From contig NC_067127.1 in the NCBI RefSeq assembly GCF_021347895.1, forward strand, positions 15,286,984 to 15,350,983: a stretch of 64,000 nt of DNA. The letters are read 5' to 3'. How positions within the stretch are numbered: the first letter of the stretch is position 1; each line of letters begins with the position of its first letter. Positions 36,801 through 48,800 of the stretch are shown here, in pieces. Source of the stretch: Acanthochromis polyacanthus (taxonomy: Eukaryota > Chordata > Actinopteri > Pomacentridae). The translations under genes were made by a program, and so were the position numbers. Below the pieces are notes generated by a model. The model worked only from the letters and a program-made list of their open reading frames with translations, was not told where the DNA came from and searched no databases.

Positions 36801-39800
36801 ATCTGCTGTAGCTGTTTGTTAGTGCTGTTAGTCTGGGAAAAGGACCAAATCACAAAACAGGAATGTGACTGGGGATTCGGGGGCGATGATGGCAAACCAT
36901 CAGTAATACATCCGGGAGCGTTATATCCATATTACTCCTCAGTTGAGGATATTTCATCTAGTGTGAGTCAATCCCAGTCATATTCATGCTGATGTAAGCC
37001 TCTCATGAACAGGCAACATGCATGTTGCCCAACATGCATAACAAAGGCAAGGGACTAAGAAGGCACAACACTCTGTTCCTGAGAAGTCAACCTGGAGGAG
37101 CTCGCTGATAGTCAGGGTGGGAACTGGACGCGTTAAGCCATGTTAGAGATTTTATATGCGGGGGGGCACAAGAGGTGGTGGGATTGTGGATGTAGTGGTA
37201 CAGCCACCATGTTGAGAAGGCCATGGCGTCACAGTCACACTCGGAATGGCGTGTTTAAGGGGAGGGAGAGGCAGGCTGAGACACACTCATGCACACACAC
37301 ACCAGAGTCACGCACACCTGCTTTTCACTCATCCACCCTTTCAAGATGCGTCGTACAAACTCGCACACTCACCCACACACACTCGCATACAGCAGGTGCA
37401 GGCTGACTCAGCGCAGTACCTGGGGGGTTACAGTGGAGAGGGAGGGGCACTGAGAGATGTTTTTGGCTACCTGCAGAGCCTCTATCCTCAGGGCAGCAAG
37501 CACCAGCTCCTCCTTGGCCGCACACATGAGGGCCAAATTTCAGGGGTAAGAGAGGAGGGTGGCGGCCCAAGGATGAGAGAGCAAAGGGAAAACATATAGA
37601 AACTTGAGTTGAGCGCAAACACTTTCTACTGTCTACATATTTACGCACCATCATCTATTTTGCGCATCAAGCTACAAACTGAAACTCACGAAAGAGGAGG
37701 AAACAATGGGAAAATGAAAAAGGCATGATGTACGTAACATGGCGACACAATGGAAATAATGGTTGTACAAAACACACACACAGTCACATATCGAGGCCAC
37801 AAATGGGCAACCAGAGCCAACACCTGTAAGGTTGATCAAGCAGGGTCATGTGTGATCTGTCAACACACCTGGAGTTTTTGGGCGAATGCAGTGGGGTTGG
37901 TCTCGGCCAGGTCGGGCTCCAGGTACTGCAGGGGGTCGTCACACTCAGACAGCCTGTCTAAGAGGGGCATGGCCAGGGCTGGAGCAGGGGCCTCCACCGG
38001 GCCCTGGCTATGGGGCTACAAAGGGCACCAGGAGTAGTAGGCAAAAGGGGAGGGAGGGGGCAGGGAACAGCATGGCAAAGCAAGCGCTGAGTGTTTGAGT
38101 GGCAGCATTGGGAGTTGATTCACTGAATTCAAGCAGGGAACCTTAGTGTGGCGGACTGGCTATCTGTTATCAGTGATGAAGCCTTAATGAGAATCCCTGT
38201 GAGTGATGGTGTTCATGTTGCAGGGCTGAGTCACAGCCTATGATAAAGCATACGCAGCAGTGGCACTCTGTCTCCCCCTTGTGGCTCAACAATAACACGG
38301 TGTAAATGTTTCAAAATCAAACGTGACAGATTCTCCTGACATGATGGCAACTAAACACAGAAATGATTTTTTCCCCCCTAGCATATGTGACACTTGTTAA
38401 AAAAGGCATTTTGGCTCACCTGCTCATCCCTTTCTGTGCTCTGCGTTCGGCTGAGGGCTTCGCTTTCTCTCTTCCTGCCCTTATCCCCAGCGGAGCCCTC
38501 GGGACCAGGACGTGGACTCAACACCGGCGTCTTCATACCAGCTGTTATCTGGGCCTCCATCTCCTCAAAGCTCCTGCATAGAATGAGAAAAACAGAGATA
38601 GCAGGGGGTGGAGGGAGGTATGACATGTAATGTACTGTCTATGATAGATGAGAGTGTAAATGAAAACATTGCTTAAGTATCTGAAATGAATGTGTTATGC
38701 AATCCAAATCACTACGGTTGACATTTAACATACTACAGAATAAGAAATGGGCTGGGCATTGCATTGTAAAACTTAATCTAAGAAGACAAAGATCACGTTG
38801 TAATGTTGCAATAAGTGGAGTATACTTTACCCTGTGCAGGGGGAGCTGGGCTCAGATCCATGTGCACATGAATTTTTGGTTAAGTTGTCAGATACTGAGT
38901 CCAACTTCAAGTACAAAGATGGCTTCTTCACGGACAGTGGCTACAAGACACACAACATGGAAACAGAAAAGTGTCCGATTCTCTTACTTTTTGTCAGCCA
39001 AAATCTTTATAAAATATGTACTAGCAATACACTAAATACCACAAACAGCAGACAAACAAAATCAGTGAATAACATCAAATACTCACTGGGGAAGAGGAGC
39101 CAATCTTCTCCATGTACTCAATTTCATAGTCTTGCACTGAGACAGACAGACAAAACAAAGTATTCAAAACAGAAGGCACAGACAGACACATCAACCAGTG
39201 TAGACCTCTGGTCTGATGGGATCAGGGGCTGAGGAAGGACTGTGTAGTTCATCTCTGACCCAGATGGGTTGAGCCAGACAGCCACTACAGGTCAGAGGGC
39301 AGTGGGCCAACAGGCTTATTTCACTGCCACAAGAATCAATAACATTGCTGTATGAGTAAAGAGTGGCTAGCTGCTGTACATGAGGATTTATCCAAACATA
39401 AGCTTTACATTTCTCTTTGAGCCCTGCCTGTCTGTGGTATGCTTTGATGTCTCTTAGCAGGTATTTGGAAACAGGTGGCCAAAGGTACAAAGATTCAGAT
39501 AGTTATGTCTCACCTGGAGCCTCCTGAGGAAGACTGTTCTCATTAACAAAGGACGTAAGGTCGCATGGCTGAGGGAATTCTTGCTGGTCAGAGTTTAAAT
39601 CTGCATCCATATCGTGCAGGGCGGCCCACTTGTGACTCGTGGAGGAGGCCAGCTTCTCCTCGTCCGTGGCATGGTCATCCTGTGTATGATGGGAGGAAGG
39701 TTCCTCTGTAGGCGTCGGATCCTGCAACACAAAAAATGAGGGAATTGGCAGAGTTGATGGAAGAAAGAGGGAAAAATACAGGCAGATAAAGTACCAATTC

Positions 39801-42800
39801 GGAGCATTGGATACATACCTGTGATGGGTCAGACATTGGTGATTTCTTTGGTGACCTCTTCACTCTGAAAGTATTACTGAGAAAAAAAAGAAAATCATCA
39901 AGATCCAGAAACACTCAGCACCCCAAATACGCAACTCTTCATTAGATCCAACACTCACATTGAGTGTTTGCTACATATTGAAATAGTGTGTATAGTCACA
40001 AATGCTAAACTGTTAAGCTGGATGGGTACATCTGCTTTTGCATAGAAGGAAAACAGAATTTGCATTGAGCAGCATTACCATATGTCAAACAGTACTACAT
40101 ACTGTGCAGCTGAAATGATTAAAACAATGAAACTCTTTGTGACTGTGGTTGAGTCTATAGTTAGTAACTGCACAGTGAAGAGTAATGACAAATGAATAAC
40201 ATGTTATGAATATTTTTACTTCAAATTTTACACTAATGAACAAATATCACGGGTCATAGAGAGGGAAGTGTTTGACAATGTAGCTGAGAGGTTAGGTTAC
40301 GATGAAAATGTGATATTTTAATGTAGATTATTGTTAGTGACATGTTTTTACTTTTCTCATGTCAGTTCCTCGGTGTCAAATGTACAGATCCCAAAATATA
40401 TAGGTTCTGAAAGAGTTTGTATAGAATTTTAAGCAGCTTTTAGCAACTTTCAAGATGAATCACCCTGCTTTAGTGTCTGTATTTAATGTAAGATAAATAT
40501 CAGAGATAATTGGTTTGTTAAATTTCTGCAGTTGTTGCGGATGACGCACGTCTTCAGGCGAAGCGTTTCACTGTTGTAATACATCCTGAATTCCTTTGGA
40601 GCTTATATAAATGGGCAATGAACAAGATGAATTAGAAAACTATATATCCTTGTAAAAATATAATTATTTATATTTTTAGCTTTTTCAGCAATAGCCAACA
40701 CTGAACACAAGAGGGAGCACAAGCGCCTTGGCTACAGATTTAAAAATGGACACCGTGGCATGTGGCATGTGGAAGAAACTGCATCAGCAATGGCGTCAGC
40801 ATCAATAGAAAAAAAAAGACAGATTTACCATAGAATAGAATAGAATAGAATAGAATATTGCACATTGCATAGAATATTGGTAGTTACTCTAGAAAATTAT
40901 GTTTAAATGCTTTAAAACATATTTTGCACTTATTTTAGTAATTACTGCCAGTATGGCTATTTTGACTGAACTATGATGTTCTTCAGCTGGCACATAAGTG
41001 AAATTGGAACATAAATAAGACAGGATTTAAAACAAAATTAAAAACAGGTATCCTCCAGTTGAACCGGGTTGGATTCCAAAAGTTTAAATGGATTTGTTTG
41101 ATAAGGGATTGTGATGTTTCTGTTAATAGGAAGGGGACAACAGGGCAACATGCTGCTTTAAAAGGTGGAATTAAGGGTCAAAAGGGGTGGATGGTGGTGT
41201 TGTCCCTGTACTTACAACAGACAACATAGAGAGGACACACCCCTGGACTTCCTGTGACATATGAGAATACACAGACACAGGTGACAGAGAGACAGACAGA
41301 CGACACTGGCATAATAAACTAGTGAACCACATACCAACACAGACTAGACTAAAATCCTCACAGAGGCACACATTCCTACACACAATCTGAAAGAAAGTGT
41401 GGGCTTTCCATAAATATGCAATCCTCTGGTAACACTGAGTCAACTTACGATTTGATGGGAGTTTTCTTCTTCTTGGTAGGTTTGTTCTGGTTTTGGTCCT
41501 CCAGTTCGCCAATGTTGTCATTGTCATTCTCATTATCATTATAGTCATTGGATGAGACCTCAAAGGAGGCTGATGCCTTAGGAGGGGAGTTGGCCATCTT
41601 GTTGGAGGATTTGAAAGGGTCTATGGAGTCATCAAAGTTGTTGGGGTCAAAGTCATAAGACGGCCTGGACAGTTTGGGGGAGTTGGCGATGCCTTTCTTT
41701 GAAGTAAACGGATTGAAGTTTGGATCCTCCCACTTATCAGGTTCAAAGTTGTAAGATACTTTAGGTGTAGGAATTTCATTCTCATTGCCGTTATGGGTTG
41801 CCGGAGGGTTGTTGTCCAGCTGCTCTGTCTGTGCTGGAGGTGCCTTTTTCAGGCCCAGCTTTGGTTTCCTCAGAGGCATCTTGGCACCTGGCTTCTTACC
41901 CACTTTCTTAAGTGGAGGAGAGGCTTGATGTGGTGCCTCACAGCTCTCCTCTGAGTAATCAAACTCCAGTCTTACTGGCTGACGTTTGGGTAGAATAGGT
42001 TGCTCCTCTGGGTTGGTGATTGGCTCTTTACGTGGAGCCGGGGGACTGGAGCAACGCGGTTCCACAGCAGGGAGAGGAGGACTATCTGGAGGGGCTGCAA
42101 TGGGGACACAGACAGGATCTTTGCGACCCAGGACAGGGGAGTTGGCAATCTTACTACCTCCTGTCTTAAAAGGGTTAATATTATCAAAATTCTCTGGATC
42201 CCATTTGTATGAGGCACTAGGAGGAATAGGAGATTCGTCGTTGCCCGTTAGATTACCAGGGGGAGGGATCTCCTCCTGGCACAAAGATAAGGCAGGGACG
42301 ACAATACTCTTCTCTTGGCTGGCTTGACTGATGCTACTGGTTTCCTCTGCCAGAGGTGGAGGAGTCTCCACACGGTTCTTTCTGGTTCTTCGGAGAGTTC
42401 CTCCAGGGCTTGGGGTGGCAGAGCCACCTTCAGTTTCCTCTTGGGCTTGGAGAGGGCTGGCAGTACGAGGCTTCGCCCGCTTCTTGATTTCTGGGGTGCT
42501 GTTGGATGAGGCAGGTCTTGGGCTCTCTGGGTTGGAGTTCTGTCTAAGGAGAGGTTTCTTCTTTACAGACCCAGGACGGACTTTCTTGGGCCTATGGAGT
42601 GTTCCTGGGGCACTCTCAGTGCCGATGCTGAAGGATTCAGAATGTGGACGGAATCCTCCCGACACTGATCCATCCAACAGACTAGAACTATCTAGTTCAC
42701 CTCCCTGGAGGCTGAGGGAGCGGGTCAGTGCGTGACTCGTTGGCTCTGTAGCAAAATAGTCGATGTTGTAGGTACCACTGGCAGCAATGGGCTTGTTCTC

Positions 42801-45800
42801 ATCAAAAGCAATGGATGGAGACCGAGATGGTGGACCAGCAGTCGGCAAGTCAGAGGCAGGATCACTGACTGAGGTGTCTGTGACTGCAAAGGAAGGAGAA
42901 ATATGGAATATAACACAATGATTTCATTCAGAAAATAGCCAAAAATCCACACAGCATTTCAATATAACTAAATGAGCATCATCCTATATTTGAATTACTT
43001 TGTGGGTGAGATTCAGGTGATAATAAGAAAACCTGCATAGAGCTGTATGCTGCAGCTGGCATTGGACACATCCAATTACAGAGATGAATGTGGTAGAAAA
43101 GCATGAAAAAATAACCACATGAAAAAGAGACTGAAGAGACATGCATGTCCTTAGCAGATATCCCCCCAAAAATGGAGATTGTTTCAGCACAGTAAAAGCT
43201 GTGCTGAGACAACTTTATTCCACTAGATGGTGCAGTACTACTTCCGATAACAATCCATTTTTACTGTAGTGTAACAGAAGATGAATCTGTGTAGGAGCTA
43301 AGCACACATCTTAGAATAATTCTCTTGTTGTACCTTTGTCATCAGATGATAGTTGTTCTTTCTGAGGCTCAGTGGGAGAAGCAGCTTTTACTGGAGTTGT
43401 AGATTCTGGGGTTTCAAAAGCTCCATCAGAGTCTGAGCTCCTGTAACAAAGGATAAGGAAATATCAAGTCAGGGCTACTGTGAATCAGATTTTGTGTCAG
43501 GATCAATACAATAGCAGTGATTAATGTCAAGAACAACAGTAAATCACAAAAGACACAATTTTTTTTTCCAAACAAGCAACGCTGACATCATTCTTGAAGG
43601 CAATATATTGTGTAAATATGTAATAATACAGATTCACCAAAGACAAAATATTGCATGTGGAGCATTTTATCGAGTATGTAAGGCAGCAGTCGTGATTCCC
43701 TGTATTGGTAAAACAATAAGCTCCAGGACAATATGTGTTTCTGTTTTCATTTCCAGAGGAATTTAATGGCTACAATAAAAATGCTGAATCTGCAGTGAGG
43801 TGACAGATAATGACACACCTGAGACCCAGCATCACAACACACACACAGATTAACACTCACACACATCAGACCACCTCAAGGTCTTAAGATATCACAGTCA
43901 TAAAATACACACAATCGACTGAAGGCAGCACCGAGCCAGAAACCCAGAAATGATCGATTTGTGCATGACAATCGGCTGCAAATAAAGTCAATATACATTG
44001 TCATTCCAAGTAAAAGCAATATTGATTGTTCTTTCTTATCTTGCATATACATATGACAACCAAGCTCCATGCTCTGATGGTCAGTGTATTATCTGGCGGT
44101 ATGTGGCCCCTGTCTCCCATCCTGTCTCACCTCTGTCTGACCGGTTCACCGGCGGCCCTGATCAAACTGTCATGATGCGAGCCCCAAGAGAGACGCCGGA
44201 GGAGCCCCAGAGCTGGATCCGAGTCTGGGCTGTTCCCGTCTCCTGCCCCTCCCAGCAGCGTATCCCAGCCCCAGCGAGCCCACTGCAGTGGAGACAGAGC
44301 CTGCCACGCACTCACTGCCATGGCTGCTGGTGGGCTACACCTCTCCGCACCACGATGCTGCTGCCTGACACACAGTTAGACGCCCGCTGCCTCTCCTACG
44401 ACGATGGCTAGGACCACCGGATCACACCTTTTCTCTGCCTTCTATCGTTTTCCTCTAATGTCCAGTGTCCAGATCTCTTTGTTTCCAATCTACAGTCCTT
44501 CCACGTTGCACCTCTTTGTCATCTGTAGCCATATCAGTGTGGCTCCACTCCTCCCCAGTAGGAAATGATGTCTCCCAATCTAAATGAGACTGCCTGCAGA
44601 AGCCCACCTCCTGCATTACTGTATTTTCTGGCAACCTCTCTCTCTCCTTCTATCTCTCTCTATGTCCCAGCCTTCCTCTCTCTATTTTCCTCCCTCCCTC
44701 TACCCCTCTTGCTCCTGAAAGACTCTGCTGTATCCACACAGAAAAGGTCTACTACCCACCAGCCGAACCACCTCTGAAAAAGCTCAGTCTCATTACTGAC
44801 ACTACCATTGCATCCACTACGTATACATATTACATATTATACCCCTTGAGCCTTATTCATTCATAGTGTCCATCTTAATTGTGGCAAAAAGCAACAAACA
44901 GTTTCGTCTTAAAGCAATGACACACCCCAGCCTTGCTCTACAAACCAGACTGATCTCGCTATTCCACTGCTGAGGGTATTCAGCATCATGTGGGGGTCAT
45001 GCTTGGATCAAATAACGTGCTATGAAACACACAGGGGGTCTGAAACACCATCAGACCCTCAGTATGGCCAACATGAAGCAAACTAAGCACAAATTCTGAG
45101 CTGAGACATTCCAGATCATAGGAAAGGCAGGTAGAAAATGCCTTGCTGTCATTGTCAATGTGTCCTCTATCTCTGGGGTCACATCACAGCAGTAAAGGAG
45201 GTTCATCTAAACCAAAGAGTGACATATTTTATGTGCAATGCAATGTCCCCACTGACAAATCAAAACAATTCATCATGTTGCACTCATGTTAAAATCCCAA
45301 CAAGGTATCAAATGATAAGAGGAGCTTATTTAATGTGTTTTGAAAATATATTAGCCCTGCAAAGGTGTTGTGATGCCAGATGAGACAGCATGTGGGCAGA
45401 GCAGTAATCTCTGTGAGGGCCCAGTGTGTCCCAGCAGGATAAGACTGGTCTGCCTAGACATCCATCTGGATCAGTCACTGGGAGCTGGGATCATATTGTC
45501 AGATGGTCAGACAGGCAGTGACGCAGACACCTCTGAAGACAAGACACATAAACAGAGAGTGTGCAAAGAACAAAGCCTGCACGACAACAAGTTGGATGCA
45601 GATTGGGAATTAAAACTCTTCTGCCAGTGCCTTTATGAAGAGAGATTTAGCTGCCTGTGAATAGCTGTGTTAAGAAACAGCACTTGGAAATCAGCTGCTT
45701 TTTTGAGAATGGATGCAAATAAAACAAGAAAGGGAAATAACAAAGTAATTAGGACTCATTACGGCTCTGTTTGTGTCCTTGCAGGGAACATTTTTTATGC

Positions 45801-48800
45801 GACTGCAAACACTGTGTTGCTATGGTAACTGGAGGTTATTCCCACCATATGTTCCACTACGGTGGATGAAAAAGGGGGAAAAAAAGGAGCAAGGCTGGAT
45901 GCTGAATAGTCCAACAAGCACGCACACAAACACACATCACATGGTTCAGTAAAGTGTATTAAATGATAGAGAAGGCAATTAAGACGCATTACAGATATAT
46001 GAGGCGAGCAGACTCTGCCAGAGTGACCAGTATTGATCATCGGTATTCAAACTGATACCAACGGCATCTAATAAACCTGAAATCAGACACTGAGAGCAAT
46101 GCTGTAATTAACTGTAGATATGAACCAAATTAACTGGGTGAAAGGAAATAGCTTCTGTATTAATGCAGTCACACCATCTGCTGCTCCTGTGGTTGTAGAG
46201 TAGCAGACAAAATATAGAGAGAGGTAAAGCAGAGCGTGGGTAAGCAGTCAAGGTATGGGGGCGAATAGAAACAAAGAGGAGCAGCAGTTAATAGCTGCCT
46301 CTCGCAGGCTGAGATGACTGCCTGGAGACAGAGAGAGAGACTCTGCAGCGTGAAACAGGGAGACGATGCATTTCAGACAGCCAGACGTGTCTTTGCTTCA
46401 AGCCAAATCCAACTCCGTCTGTCTCAACAGCTTTCACCGTGCTGGAGGGACAGACTTCACCAGCCACTGGGGGAAAAAGAGAAGCAGGGCTGCACTGACA
46501 CATAAACCAAAAAACCACCTCACTATCCTAAAATGAAGAAGATGAAAATTAAGACAGGCTAAATTTGACATCACCATTAATGACTGATATGAAGAGGTGA
46601 CTGTGATTAGATGAAAGCTGATGGAAAAAAGAAGCAGAAGGGAGGGATAAATAGAGGCAGGCGGCTGGTCTCCAAGCAGCTGTGTGATTAGCCTCAATGG
46701 ATTATCTGCCGCACGCTTACTCCATCATCTCTCCACTGTCATAGTCGTCTAAGCTCTCTCTGTCTGGATACCGACTATCATCAAGCTCTTTCCAACTCCC
46801 TGCTTCTTCTCACTCATTTTCTATACTTTTGTTATCTTCTCATGATCCAGTAATCTCTTCCCTCTCAGCTTTTAGTATCAGTTTTTTTTGTGATCTGCTG
46901 TTAGTATGTTGGTCATTGAACAGGGAAAGAGCAGCAGCTTAGTCAGGGATGGGCAGCATAAAGTGGCAGTTCAATAAACTGTAAGACTGATTAATGTTTT
47001 GCACTTGTAAATGTCAGTGACAAACATTAATCAGTCAAACAGTCAGTGTATAACTTGACTGTATGAAAATAAGGTTTCAATATCTGCTTCATTTTCTAGT
47101 ATGAAGGTAAAATATGGAGTCATACGCATGGTCTATCCCATAAGATAGAATTGAAGAGAGGCCAACAGAGGGAGCTCCTGTGCTTTTATTTCCGTGATGA
47201 ATGAGTGTCTGGATTTAAAGTATTACATCATAGCCGCTGAACACCACACACAGCCTATTTCCATTTTACAACAGCTTCTATGCAGATGTGATGTGGTCAG
47301 CAGGGAGCAGCAAACAGAGGCCAAGAACACAAAGCAGCTATGTCTTCTGCAAGTGATTCTTCAACCTCAGGAACCGAAGTCTTGCAGAGAATCATTGTGC
47401 ACCCTCTACAGGACACATAAACAAAACCTGAATGAAAAGTGTTTTTCTCAGACAGCAGATGTAGTTCAGTCTCTCAATCTCTGTCCAGACTGACGTCAGC
47501 CTCAATCAGCAAAGATCTCTCCTCCTGTTTTCCAAGAAATCCTCGCACATCTCAAAACAAAGACACCATGAGGACAAAAGAGTGTCAGACTAAGATAATC
47601 TCTATGAGTAATACCTCATCTAGGCTAATCTGTGGTACTCACTGGAAGCAGATGGCACATTAAAAGACAAGAAGCCAGCAAGACCAAGTATCACCAAGAG
47701 GGAGGAGGGGTTCAAGTATCACCTTATTTGATTATGACATCAGATGTCAGGTTCGTTTAGATTGCTGTATGAAAGACATGGAGGGAGAGAACAACTCAAC
47801 CTCCACTTGAATACAGAAAACAAATCTTGGACTTATGACGCTGGGAAAGAATTTCAAAAAAGAGCCCTGAGCGTAAACATAATTTGAACCATTTCCTAAC
47901 ACTTATCACTCACAGTGCCAGTGCTTTCGAAAGAGTTACACAGCGTACTAATGGTAGGCAAGGTGCTTCTTTTCTGCGCACCTGTATGGTATGTTAACTC
48001 CACCGTGCTGCAAAAAAAAGCCTCTGCTTAGTTTGTATAAAAGTATTTAGTCCTCTAAGGTCTCAACAGTGCCGAGCTTTGAGATTAAAAATGGCTCTTT
48101 TATGCCATAAATCATTCATACGGAACAAGCAGTCCCTTCCCCTCATTCCCCTCCTCTGTTCCTCCCCAGGTATTTCTTCCCTTGTGCAGTAGTGTGTCTG
48201 AGATATAAATAAAACAAAGTGGAGCACTCTTGCTCAGTCTCTAACTCCGACTCTCTCCACTCCTCCTCACACGGCGTGTTCTATTTCAACACGGTCACCA
48301 GCTCCTGCTCCCAGAGCGCCAGTCGCGTCCTCCTTCCCACAGAACAAAACATCACCCCACCAGCCTCCCAGCGGCGCCTACTGCACTGTATCCTGCTTCC
48401 CACAGGCTCAACCTGCAGCACTATTATGTTTCATCCATTCACAGTGTGCAGAGGTCCAAGCACCCTGATGCACATGTGTCCGTGCACGTGCTCCAGATTT
48501 CCCATCCTTATTTACATCACAAAAGCAACAAAAACAATGCTGACGTGCTCAGTTGGCTGTAATGGAGTGTTACAGTCTGGTGGTGGGTCTTATGGTAGTT
48601 TACATTCAGAGATGAAACAGGAGAAAATGTAAACAACAATGACTCACAGAGATTTTCTTCAGTTTTCATCTCTTAAAAAAATAACAACGGTGAGCCGTAT
48701 GTACATTTGTACTGTATTACTCACAGGTGCAATCTGGATAATAATATCACCCAGCACCCTTTTCAGCACTTGTGTGACATGAAAGACCAATGCAAAGCCA

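Larger units (their letters stand above)
34530..37419 (-). other. tacc2: tacc2 intron with MITE and odd-composition sequence
   Basis: Holds the MITE (36234-36554) and the possible cassette exon. The stretches 35130-36230 and 36556-36940 read differently from the rest (more CpG, few long A/T runs) and match nothing I recognise. Confidence 0.45.

Noticed and set aside
37470..37512. Ending the [14 protein letters not shown] exon at the internal GT (gtagcc)
   Set aside because: Reading through gives a phase-0 exon of the length expected from the human gene; the shorter form remains only a possible variant.
38834..39232. 132-codon plus-strand frame
   Set aside because: Antisense shadow of two tacc2 exons that have clear splice sites and conserved residues on the minus strand.
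41986..42735. Plus-strand frames up to 134 codons
   Set aside because: Antisense shadow of the central tacc2 exon.
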